The notes beneath the pieces were generated by a model. It was not told the DNA's origin, did no database searches, and was given only the letters and a program-made list of their open reading frames with translations. Below, one piece after another: positions 12,419-24,100 of a DNA stretch of 64,000 nucleotides; the stretch's first letter is position 1; every line of letters begins with the position of its first letter. The DNA lies in contig JAEHOE010000098.1 of assembly GCA_016858145.1 (NCBI GenBank), positions 124,001 to 188,000 on the forward strand. Reading direction: 5' to 3'. The DNA is from Edaphochlamys debaryana. Taxonomy: Eukaryota; Chlorophyta; Chlorophyceae; Chlamydomonadales. Position numbers and translations under genes: made by a program.

Positions 12419-15400
12419 ATGTCGGATGCCGCCGCCGGCGCGCCTGCCGCCGGCTCCCGGCCTCCGGACGGCGGTGGCGGCGGCGGCGGGTCCCAGAACT
12501 TGAGGCCCGACGCCGCTCCGCCGCCAGAGCCCGACTTGGGGCCTCCGGCGCCGCCGCTGACGGAGCTCAGGCCTCCGTCGCCAGCTGGCCACGGTGCCGA
12601 TGGGGCGGCCGGCTTGCCAGCAGACGAGCGGCCGCCGGGCCAGCGGCCGCGCCCACCGTTCCCGCCGCACCCCCAACCGCCGCACCCCGCCGGCGCCTGG
12701 ATGACTCAGATGCAGCAAGCCGTACGGCACAGCACGGCGATGCTGCGTCATCACCAGCAGCAGCAGATGCAGCAGCAGCGGCCGGGCCAACCGCCGCCGC
12801 CGAACCCGGGCCAACCGCTACCGGGCTCGGGGCCGCCACCGCCCCATGCTCAACATCCGTACGCGCATCCGCTGCCGTACGGACGGGGTTACCCTCCATC
12901 AGGCGGCCCGCGGCCAGGCCGGGCCCACCCTGCCTTCCCGTACGGTCGGCCCCAACTACCGCCTCACGTGAGGGGCCCGTACGGCGGCGGGATCCAGGGG
13001 CAGCTGGCGGCGGTTGCAGCAGCGGCGCAGGGCTCGGTGCCCCCGCCCGCATCTCAGCCCCCCGCCCAGGAGCCCAACCCTTCTCCACCCACGCAAGCAC
13101 AGCTGCAGAGGCAGCCCTCGCGGACGACTGGGCAATCAGGGGAGAGGGCCGGCGGCGGAGCGACGTCGGGTGGGGCAGCGTCAAGCGGCGGCGGCAGCGG
13201 CGGGAGAGGCGGCGGTAGCGGGGATCGCGGGGACCGCGGAGCCAGCAGCGGCGACCGGGCTGGCGGCGGCAGGGCGGCGGCAGCAGCAGCGGCGGCCGTT
13301 CCTGCCCCGACTGCCGAGGAGGGGTCCCTCGAGGAAGGGGAAGTGACAGAGGCGCCTTCAGCTCGGGAGCTGCAGGTCACAAGCCCCCCGTCCCGCCAGA
13401 CCGCGGCTGCATCCACGCCAGCGCCCGCCACCACACCCGCAGCCGTGCGGCAGCCAGCTTCCGCCACCACACCCACAGCCGCGCCTCAACCAGCAGCTGC
13501 CACCACAGCGGCCGAAGCGACTGTAGCAGCAAGCGGCGAGGAGGACGAGGCAGGCAGCGGCGAAGGAAGCCAAGGCGAGGCCGCGGACGAGCCAATGCCC
13601 GACGCGGCGCCTAGGGCAACAGCTCCGCCCCTGCCGCCCCCGCCGTATCCAGGGCCGTACGGTCCGTACGGCATGTACGGTCCGTACGGAGGTTACGCAG
13701 CAGCCGCAGCAGCCGCGGCTGCGGCCGCACGTGACTCACGCTCGATGCCGCCGCCGCGAAGGCCGTTGCCACCGCCGGCCGCCGGGCCTGGAGCTGCGCC
13801 GCCAGTGGGACCTGCAGGCGAGCCGTCTTCCCAACTGCCAACCGCCGCCGGATCTCAACTGCCGCCGTATGGTTTCCCGCATTGGGCCGAGTCCCGTACG
13901 CCGCCGGGGCCGCTGCGCGACTACAGTAGCTACGGCGGCGCGGCAGCTGCGGCCGGCGGCGGCATGTCGGGCCCGCCGCCGCACAAGCGCCGCCCAGTCA
14001 GCCTCTCGGCTGCGGGGGCATTAGAAACGGCGCCAGGGGTCCCACTGTCCCCACCGTACGGCGCCGGTGCCACTCCGCACACGCAGCCGTACCCTCCTCG
14101 GCCAAGCCCCTCCCGGGGCGGTGGGGAATCCCCAGAAGTCTCCGCCGGCGGGAGCGGCGGCGGAGCCGCAGCCGGCTCTGGCGGCGGCGGTGGCGGCGGC
14201 GGCGGGCGGGCCTCGACGCTTCCGCTCAAGCGGCTGTTTGCTGACGTCAGCGGTGCTGGCGGGAGCACAAGTGCCGGCGAGGCCGGCGGCGGCGGCGAGG
14301 CGGAGGGGACATCCAGGCAGCAGCAGGACGCGCCCCGCCGCAGCAGCGCTGGCATAGCGGCCCCGTCAGGGCCGCCTCCGCCGCCCCGTGCAATCGGCCC
14401 CCCCGCTTCCGCTCCGGTCCCCCGGAGCTCGGCTGGGCTCGGGCAAGCCCCACTCGTCGGCCTCTCATCCCCTGCACATGCTCCAGCCCAAGCCCATCCG
14501 TCCCCCGGAGCTTCACCGTCGGGGAGCGCTGGCCGCCTCCCGCCCTCCGGCCGCCCCGGCGTCGTCCCAACCGCTGCAACCGCTGCCGCCAGCTCGGACC
14601 AACCGCCAACCGCACCGATGCCTCATCCGTACGGCAGTTACCCTGCTTACGGTGGCTACGGCTGGCCGCCGCCTTACGGGTACCCCTACCCGCCCTCAGC
14701 AGCGGCCGCCGCCGCCCCCCAACCTCTCGCAACCGCGCCGCCGCAGCCGTCGGCGTCGCAGCCTCCACCGCCGCTGCCGGCACCAGCCGCGGCGGAGCCG
14801 CCACCATCGCCCACGGACCAGCCGCCATCGCCACCGCGGCTCCCTTCAGCTCAGCTTGACGTGACGGTTGCGGTGCGGGCGCCGGCGGCTCCGGCGGCTG
14901 GCGAGGGCGGCGGCGAGGGGGCCCCGGCGGGGGCGGCGGCGGCGGCGGCGGCAGCAGCCGGCGGCCGCAGCTGGGTGGCGGGTCCGGCGGCGGGCAAGTT
15001 TGACCTCGAGCGTTACCTGTCCGGCCAAGACTGCATTCTGTACAACGGAGCCTGGATGTCGCGTTCGAGCTTCGAAAAGGTGCGCCGCTGTAGCATTGTG
15101 TTGCGGCTGCGCGTCCCTATTGCGGCCTGCTCGCTTACTGGGAACCTTCTCCTTCTGGCCTTGGGTCGTTGGCCGTCTTCACCCACGCTGTCCTAAACAA
15201 ACGTTACAACCCTAAGAACGTTTCCCTTTCTTGCCTCAAACATCAGGCCGGCGGCAGCTCCATGGCCAAATGGTACAAGTCCATCCGCCTGCTCGACTCC
15301 CTGGAGCCGCTGGGCGACTGGCTCACGCGCAACGGCCTGCCCCTGCTGCGCGGAGGGCCCCGGCGCGGAACCTGGACCCACGCCGGCGCCAGCGCCTGGG

Positions 15401-18400
15401 CGGCAGCGGCGGCAGCGGCGGCTGCAGCAGCAGCAGCAGCGGCGGGGGGTGGGGCTGGCGCTGGGGCCGGCGCCGCGGGTGGAGGAGCAGGCGAGGGCGG
15501 CGGCCCCACCGCCAGCGGGGCAGCGGGAGGCGCAGCGGCGCCGGCCGGCGGCAGCGGCGGCGGCGGCGGCGATGTGGGTCGGGGCCGCCGCAGCGGGGCC
15601 GCGGCGGCGGCGCGTGGCGGCGGTAGCAGTGAGGAGGGTGAGGAGGTTGCGATGGTGCCGCAGCAGCAGGAGCCCCCGGCGGCAGCTCCCTTGCTGCAGC
15701 AGCAGCCGCCAGCGGCGTCGACGGCGCAGGCGGCCGCCGCCGCGCACCGCACGTCCATCCAGGAAGCGAGCGAGGCCCTAGAGCGGGCGCTGGTTGCGGC
15801 GAGGGCGGTGGCGGCGGCGCCGTTGGCGACGGACGAAGTGGCGGCGGCGGGCGAGGCGCTGCAACGCGCGATCGAGTCGGCCCGTCTCGTCGTGACGTCG
15901 ACCGCTCCCGCCCCCGCCGCTGTCGCTGCCGCCGCTGCTGGCGGGACTGGTGCAGCTGCCGCCACTGCCGCCGGCGAGCCAGCAGCACTGCCCGCGCGCC
16001 AGCCGTCGACGGGAGCTAAGGCCGAGCCCTCCGCCGATGCCCGGCCAACGGGACCTGGCGGCGCCGCTGCCGGCGGCGTGCTGCCGCCGTCGGCGACCTG
16101 GCCGCTGGCGCTGTCGCGGCGGCTGGTGCGGTCGCATGCGGCGGCGCTGGTGGCGGCGGCGGCGGCTCGAGGCATGCTGGTCCCTGGGGCGGTGCGTGAG
16201 GGCGAGGGCGAGGGCTCCAGCCTCGGACCGGTCGACGACGGCGGCGGCGGCGCTGGCGGCAGACACCAGGAGGCTGCCAGCGGCGGCGGCGGCAGCATGG
16301 CGGCGGCCACCGACGCCGCGGCGGCTGCGACGGCGGCGGCGGAGGCGGGTCCGGGCCCGGCGGCGGCGCAAGCCGCTCCCGCCGCGTTGACCGCGTCTGC
16401 GGAGCAGGAGGCGAGCGAGGCACTTATGGCCATGATGGGCCGAACCCCTAGGGCGGGAGGCGGCGGCGGCGCAGCAGTCAGCGGCAGCGGCGGCGCTGGA
16501 AGCGGCGGCGGCGTCACGCAGAGGCTGGTGCGCAGCGAGGGCGGCCGCGGCGGGCCCCCTGCAGCGCACGGCCAGCCGCCGCACCCGTACGCACAACACC
16601 CGTACGGGGCACCGCCGCCGCACCCCGCGGCCACGGCTGCTGCGGCGGCCGCAGCAGCCGCATACCCCGCTGCGCCGTACTCACAGCCGCCTCTACGGCG
16701 GATGACGGCGCCTGCGGCGGCACCCGCCGCAGGGCATGCGCCGCATGTACGGTACGGTTACGCGCCATCGCCGTACGCCCCAGCCACCGCCCCAACCGAC
16801 AAACCCGCAGGGCCTGGTCCGCCCCCGGCCCACAGCCATCCTCCTCATCCTGGTTACGGTGGTGTCCCGCCCTCGCGTGCGTACCCCCACGCTCCTCCCC
16901 CCTATCCCGGCTACTACGGCGCCCCTCACGCCGCGCCACCTCCCCCGCAGCAGCCCCCGCAGCAGCAGCCGGCGGCGCCCCCGGTCATGCACGTCCAGTA
17001 CCCCCCTCCGCCGTACGGTCATCACCCTGGGGCGTACGGCATGCATAGTCCGTACGGTCCGTACGGCTACGCATATGCGCCGTACCCGGCCGCTTCCATG
17101 AGCAGCGAGGACGAGCTGGATGCCGGCGGGCCTGCCCCCATGGCCGTTGACGCGCCGCCGCCCCAAGCGGCCGCCCAACCGCCACCAACCGCCGCCGCCC
17201 AACGGCCCCAACCGCAAGCCCAACCGTCGCGCCCGACGCAGGCGGCAGCTGCGGCCGCATGGGGTGGCGGTGAAGACGAGATGGATGTGACTCCGCAGCC
17301 GTACCCTGGGGCGCCAGCCTACGGGCAGCCGCCGCATCACCAGCCGTGGGTATGGGTCCCCGAATGGGCGCCAGTGGCGGCGCCGCCAGCCCCGCCGCCG
17401 CCGCCGGCGCTGCTTCAACAGCCGTACTACGCGCACGCCGCAGCGTGGCGTACGGCAGAGTACGGCGACTACGCTGACGAGTGGGGGCTGTGGCACGACT
17501 CGCAGCAGGCCCCAGGCGGCGGCTGGTCGGACCCGGGGGATGCCGCCGCCGCCGCCGCCGTCGCCGCGTACGGCTGGCCCCCGCCGCCGCCAGCTGCAGG
17601 GGGCCCACCGCCCGGCCGGGCGCCGTACCCGGCGCCCGTGTACGGCGCGTACCCGTACGGCAGCCAGTACGGCTACCCGCCGGCGGCTCCACCGCCTCGG
17701 GCGCGCCTCGTCCGGGGCGGCTCGGTCCTCACGGCGGCAGCAGCAGCAGCCGCCTACCGGCTCCCAGCCCCGCCTCCGCACGAGTACCCGCCTGACCCAG
17801 CCGGCCATGAGGAGCCGCCAGCGGCGGCACCGGCGCCGGCACCGGCGGCGGCGGCGGCAGCGAGGGCCCCGCCAGCCGCCCGTGCTGCCCCTGGCGCCGC
17901 GGCGGCGGCGGCGGCGGCAGCGGCACACGCGGCTGCCTACGCTCCGCCGCCAGGCTACGGTGGCTTCGCGCCGCCGGGCTACGCGCTGGGGCCGCCGCCG
18001 GCGTACGCTCAGCCGCATCCCAGGCAGCCGCACACGGGCCCTGCCCGCCCCGGCGGCCCTGCGGCCACGCCGCCGTCGAACGCACCGGCTTCGCTGCACT
18101 CTAGTGCCCAGCTGCCCGCCGCTGCTCCCGCCGCCGTCGCCGCCGCCGCCGCTTCTGGCTACCCCGCCGCTGCGGGTCCCGACGACGCCGCGGCACCGCC
18201 CGACGCCGCTGGTCCTAGCGGCGCCGGTCCGGGGCCGGCGCGCGGACCGCACCGCTCTCCGTCGTACCGGTCCTTGCCGTACCGGCCGCCGTACGGTCAC
18301 GGACCTGGGCCCTCTGCAGCCGTCCCGTACGGCCAGTGGTACGGACCGCCGCCGCACGCTGCGGCCCCCGCACCAGGGGCTCCGGCGGCGCGGCCTCCAG

Positions 18401-18561
18401 GCTGGCCGCCGTACCCGCCACCCTCTATGGCTCCGTACCAACATTATCTGCCGTACGGGCCGTATCCGTATGGCGGCTCGGAGGAGTGGGATCCGGAGGA
18501 CCAGGGGCCGGAGGGTCCGGACGAAGGGGGCGGCGGAGCTGGCGGCGGCGGTGCTGCTTGA
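12419..18561 (+). CDS. SAND-domain nuclear protein of the VARL (RegA-like) family
   Basis: Two exons, 12419-15079 and 15247-18561, joined in phase 0, give 1,991 aa. The intron splits the SAND domain. The domain (residues ~859-935) reads DCILYNGAWMSRSSFEK, then AGGSSMAKWYKSIRLLD and LEPLGDWLTRNGLPLL. This matches the SAND pattern CI.YNG.W...FE..AG..S..WK.SI...G. SAND domains bind DNA. In volvocine algae they define the VARL family, including Volvox RegA, which represses growth and reproduction in somatic cells, and Chlamydomonas RLS1. The rest is low complexity: poly-Ala, poly-Pro, Gly, and many Pro-Tyr-Gly units encoded as CCGTACGG. Acidic patches SSEDELD and EDEMDV lie in the C-terminal half. 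It is much longer than RegA (about 1,050 aa). Which reg or rls gene it corresponds to cannot be decided by eye, so no symbol is given. Confidence 0.9.
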
Positions 18562-21156
18562 TGGGATTATTGCAGTTGAGCCCCTACAATGATGAGTTGT
18601 CGGGCCGAGACAGCGCCGAATGCGTTCAGGACGAGAGAGCACTCGCGTGCGTCCGGTTGCCAGCATTAGTTTCGTATGCTTGCTTTCAGGGGAAGAGGGC
18701 AGGACTGAAGACTGTGACAGTTAGGTCCGTGTGGGGTGTTAGGAGGGACGAGAGGGCCTTGAGATATAGGCAAGCGCCGCTTTTGGCGGGTGATGCGGGG
18801 AAGTGTGCATGGGTAACTCGTTGCGGCAAGAGCCGCCTGCACTTGTGATCTGTCATGTGCGCTTCGTGTTTAGTGCAGAATCGTGTCTACTCTATCTGTT
18901 GCATGCGTTTGCCTACTTGGAGGCGGCACGGTTCCATTCTACAGCCTACAGCGGAGAGGCGGCGTTCGGCGACAGGGTTTTAGACAAGACTCCTCGTACG
19001 GCAACAAAAGTGCTTTCAAGATTGGAAGCGTCGCACGTCGCACTGTTTCTGTATGCAGAGGTGTGGTGCACATGGCATGGGTGCGCGGCGTCCGCAGTCG
19101 GCGAGCCAGCCAGGGGTGGTGTGCCCTGCGTTTGCAACCGTGCTGTGGCACAATGATGGCCATATGTGCGGCCGGCTTTTACGACCCCCTAATGACGTTC
19201 TCTAGCACCTGCTGGCTTTGCAGGATCTATCGGTAGCGGGTCGTTGGGCTGAGGCCAAGAGTTTGGCAGCGGATGCGCATGCTACTGCAAGAGTGCCGGC
19301 GCGCCTCGGGCCCTGATCGGAACGGACGCGTAAGCACGCCTAGCTTGGTTTCCTAGGTGACCGGTATCGAAGGGCCGGTTGTTGCCCTCTAGTCCTTTTA
19401 GCTTCAAGCCGATAGCGCTCGGACGCTTGACAAGTAGCTGTGTGTCCTAGCAAATTGTGTCCGCAGACGGGGATCCGTGGGTGCACGGGGACAGGAAGGG
19501 GTGCTTGAGGTTGATGGCATTGCAGCGTGTGGCGTGCGGTGTGCGGTGTGCGTCGTGCGGCATTTGTCTCTCGGGGTCTAAATGCATTCGTTTGCGTGCT
19601 GGGCTGTTCGTGGGCCGCCGTCCCACGCATCCGTGGCGGCGGCTGCAGTGCATGCGTGCAACTGGGGCTGGGGTCGAGGCGGTGGTTTGGGGTTGAGTAC
19701 TGCCAATGTCAGACAAGATATCGTTGGACCCAGGAAGACGCAACGCCGCGCCGTCACGGGGGATTCGGCCGAAGCGAAGGGTGCTGGTGCCCTGAGAGAG
19801 CTGAGGGGGGAGGGAGCGAGGGCAAAGCAAGATGGAATGAAGCACCAGGTGTGAAGCAGCGCAGGCATGGTGAGCCCGACGTGTCCGTCCCGTCAGCACT
19901 ACCGTCACGTCCTCTATCACACCCATGCAGTCTCCTCCGCGCAACTCTCCAACCCCATACGGTACCTTGACTCAGTAAGTGTGAATGAAGCAGCGCATGC
20001 AAAGGGGTGCGCCAGACGTGTGCGCCCCGTCAGTACGGCTGTTAACGTCCCCTCAGAGCCCTCGAGAGTCAGGGTATAAGAGCAAAGCGCAATGCAGCGC
20101 AGTGCACGAGGGCACGCTTGGCTTCAGGGCCCCAGTCACCTCGCGTCGGTGGCAAAGCATGAAGGCAGGGTTAGAAGACATCAACGAAGCGAAGCGCTTG
20201 GTTGTGGCGTAGGGCGTGTTCCGCATGAAGGTAGGGTGAGTCAGCAGGGTGAGGAGCGTGCGGGTAGGGGCGCAAGGATGCGTTGACGCTGGCTCAATGT
20301 GCTTGACCTTCCCGGCCTCATTCGGATCCCCCCTAGCCGTTGCGTCGTTGTCCTCGATCAGGGAGTGCCTGCCCAAGTCAGGCCGGAGTCGCCGGACATG
20401 CCGTGTCAGTTCCGCACACCCAAACGGTGTGCGACGGACCGGCCAGGAGGGGACGCACGGGTGGAGGGCGTCGGCACAACAGGGCCGCTTTGCCCGTCTC
20501 CTGCTCGGCGTTAAGATGCGTCGAGGCGGCCGAACGGAGGGCTACCCTCAGGCGGGACATCAGCTTGTCGAGCCTGCTCGCGCCAGGGCTCTCCTGGCCG
20601 TCCTGGGCTCTGCGCCGCCAATCTTGACGTGGCCTCCAGGGGGGGGCCTGGGCCTACCGGTAGTGCACGTGAATTAGGGTCAGTAGGGGTCAGTCTCGCC
20701 CAGGTCTCACCTCCGCAGACGTTGGCGATGGTCGGGAGGTGTGGACCAGCGACCAGACTGGACCAGGAGGATAAACAACGCGGGGATCAGGAGGGCACGT
20801 CGGAAGAAGTGGGGGGGGGGGGGGGTCGGAGGACGGTCAGCAAGCCGTGCCCCGCCACGCGGGGAGTGCCTCGTGCCGCATGCACGGGTGTGTTCCCAGA
20901 ACCCGGGGCGTAGTCATACGTCCATTACTACAGCACAGCGTTGCAGACTTGTTGTCCCTGATTGCACAACCAGAACTGAGGCTCCCTCGCGACTGTTGCA
21001 GCTTGGACCGCTTGCACTGTGGCGAACACCAGACGCCCCGAAGTGATAGCGTTATAGACGTACTAGATCAAGTTCTTCGGTGTAGAAGCTCAGCAGAGCT
21101 GGAGGACACGGGCACGAGGCAGCTGCCATCTGTCCGTCCCGAGGAGTGCGCGAGGG
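18562..21156. other. Intergenic region with degenerate repeats
   Basis: No gene recognised on either strand. Between 19830 and 20130 there are imperfect repeats: segments starting near 19833 and 19977 share a tgaagcagcgc core followed by a gacgtgt...cccgtcag block. A weak TATA-like ttatag lies near 21050, about 105 bp before the prolyl hydroxylase start. A poly-G run sits near 20812-20825. Confidence 0.4.
20081..20130 (+). repeat. Dispersed repeat, copy 1 (partner at 58026-58075)
   Basis: About 50 bp beginning agcaaagcgcaatgcagcgc is found nearly unchanged at 58026-58075, in another intergenic region 38 kb away, followed in both by a gagggcac block and a diverged ggctccagg/ggcttcagg block. 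Confidence 0.7.
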
Positions 21157-24100
21157 ATGCGACGAAGAAGCGCGTTCCTCTTACTTCTACTAAGGCTGAC
21201 GCTAGGGTTGGCGCTCAATGGTGCGACCTGCAAGGGCAGAGCGGAATCCTAGGATGGACTCGACGCTGTGCCGCGGCTGACCGGTCCGTCCCCTTCCTGG
21301 TGACCATACGTAGACGTCGAGGATGAGGAGCGACTGATCGGGTGGAAGGGGGAGACGTATGGCCAGAACGAGGACCGCTGGGGGCTGGTGAGTGCGGGGC
21401 GTCGTCGTCTGGGCACCGACCCACGGTAGCTCGGTCCTCACGCTGAGGAGGCGAGGGATGCTGGAAGGAGCTGCAAGGAGGGCTGCAGGACCACAGCGTG
21501 GCTTGGAACCACTGGAGGCGTATCACGCGGCTGCTGGGGACTGGGGGGCACCCTTGCAAACACACCGTCCGCACGAGAGAGGGGGGGGGGGTCCACGGGG
21601 AGCAGTGTGAAGCTCCTCTCCACGCGAGGAGAGCGCCGGACCTGGCCCCAACGCTCCGCTGCCCAGGGCCCCTGCCGCTGACCACTAGGCCCCGGCCCGC
21701 TGCCCACACAGGCGAGCGACGATGCGTCCCCAAACCACTGGTAGGGGGCGGGGGCGGCGGGGGGCGGGGTGCTGGGGCCGGCGCCAGTGCCTGGGCGGCG
21801 GGGGTTGGGGGTGGGTGGGGCGCTCGGGCCGGTGCCGGAGCCGGGGCCAGCGGGGGGACGCCCACGTGGGTTGTCCCTGCTGGTACGGCTGTACAGCTGC
21901 TGGTACACGGCCGTACCTGCTGGCCATCGTTGGGCCGTGGGACTGGTCAGTGCTGTGCCGTGCTCTGCACGGCGCGAGGGTGTCAAGTAACTATGAGGCG
22001 TGATGCCGGAATGGTACGGGTCTTTGGGCGCCTGGCAAGCGCCGGTTGGGCTGGGCGGCCCGTCCGTTGCTTCATTGCTTGGCAGGGTGGGGCCACAACG
22101 GGGCGTGGGGGCCGAGGGCCTCGCCGCCGTGCATAGTCTGCAGCCCGGCCCAGCCCGGGTCCTTGCTCCAGCCCACAGCCGTGCATGGCCAGTGTCAACA
22201 TCCAGGGGCTGGGCACCGCAGGGCAGGGCAGCCCCTGCTGGCCAGTGTCAGTCCTGGCCCGGCCCTGCAGCCCTGGCCCGGCCAAAGGGACCACGGCTCG
22301 GGACCAGAACCGCACCATGGCCAGGCGCCCCCAGCAGCCTCCCCCAACCAATACGTATACGAAATCCCCACCCCCCGCTCCCCCCTGCCCCCCTGCCCCC
22401 CTGCTCCAGGGTCGAGACGGTGTCATGGAGCCCCCGCGTCTTCATCTACCACGGCTTCCTGACGGACGCGGAGGCCAGGCACATCAAGCGCACAGCGGCG
22501 CCCATGGTGCGTGGGGCGCGGTCGGGGTGGGTGGGGGGATGAGGCCATTAGGGAGAAAGGCATGAGGGGTTTTGGTGCGCCCATGGTGCATGATGTGAAG
22601 GTAACCCGCGCGTAGTGGGAATGTGGGGTTGCGGGTTCGTCCGAACCCGGACACGGTGTCAGGTGTGGTGGTGTGTTGATACTAGAACCCGGACACGGTG
22701 TGTGTTGGGGGGTTGGGGGCGGGAGGGGTACAGCGGCGCCCCTGGTGCGTGGGTTGGGGCGGGGGTGGGGTCCGAAGGGGTGGGGGTGGGTGGGTGGGGG
22801 GATGAGGCCATTGCCCATGGGGGGGAAGGCAGGAGGGGGTGGGGTGGGGAGAAGGTACGGGGGCGATGCGGAAACTCGTGCGCCTCCCTGCTCGTCCACG
22901 TGCCCCGCAGATGAAGCGTAGCAGCGTGGTGGGCTCCAACGGCTCATCCGTACTGGACACGATCCGTACCAGCTACGGCACATTCGTAAGGTACGGCAGG
23001 GATCCGCCGCTGCTCAATGAGCATTGGACTGGCACTGCCGCCTGACGCCCTCCGCCGATCAGATCACATGTCAGCGGGGCGCTGCCCCTAGCCCAAGCAC
23101 GCCGGCCTGCCTGCCGCACCCGCCTGCGCTCCCCCAACCCTACAGCCCTGCACTTGGCCGTGGTATTGGTAACCCCCTCTGCCCACACCGCCCAACCTTC
23201 ACGCCCGAATCGCTATTCTCTAGAGTACGGTATGCGAGTAGCCAGTGGCACCCCACGCTGGCGCCCCAAGCCCCAGCCCCTCGAGCCCTGCGACCCCCCC
23301 GCCACCCCCTCCCGCTCCCCCCAGACGGCGGCACGACCCAGTCATTGAGCGCGTGCTGCGGCGGGTGGCCTCTTGGACCAAGGCCCCGCCGGAGAACCAG
23401 GAGGACCTGCAGGTGGGGGGCGGGCGGGGGGAAGGGGACGGGAAGCGGGTGGCAAAACACACACGCATGCGCACGTGCGGCGGGTGGCCTCCTGGACCAA
23501 GGCCCCGCCGGAGAACCAGGAGGACCTGCAGGTGGGGGGGACGGGCATGGGGTGATACGTGGAGCATTGGAGAGCGAAGTAAGAGATAGAGCGGCAGCCA
23601 GCGAGCCCGATGCGCACCGAGGTCCAGAGCGAAAGGTCCGGCGGGAGGCAGGGGGGAAGGGGAGGGGGGGGGGAAGAAGAGGGCAATTGGGCAGTCGGGC
23701 TGGACTAAGGCCGCCTGGGTCCCCTGAGGGCCCGGACGCCTGAGGGCCTGGACCACGCATCAAGGCCGGGTAGGGGCAGGGGGCTGGGTAGGGGCATGGG
23801 GCTGGGTAGGGGCAGGGGGCTGGGTAGGGGCATGGGGCTGGGTAGGGGCAGGGGGCTGGGTAGGGGCATGGGGCTGGGTAGGGGCAGGGGCTGGGTAGGG
23901 GCAGGGGGCTGGGTAGGGGCAGGGGGCTGGGTAGGGGCAGGGGGCTGGGTAGGGGCAGGGGGCTGGGTAGGGGCAGGGGGCTGGGTAGGGGCAGGGGGCT
24001 GGGTAGGGGCAGGGGGCTGGGTAGGGGCAGGGGCTGGGTAGGGGCAGGGGGCTGGGTAGGGGCAGGGGGCTGGGTAGGGGCAGGGGGCTGGGTAGGGCAG

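Noticed and set aside
16693..18666. 657-codon open frame on the minus strand
   Set aside because: Antisense to the SAND gene. It is open because GC-rich low-complexity codons rarely give stops on the other strand; the peptide is an Arg-rich artefact.
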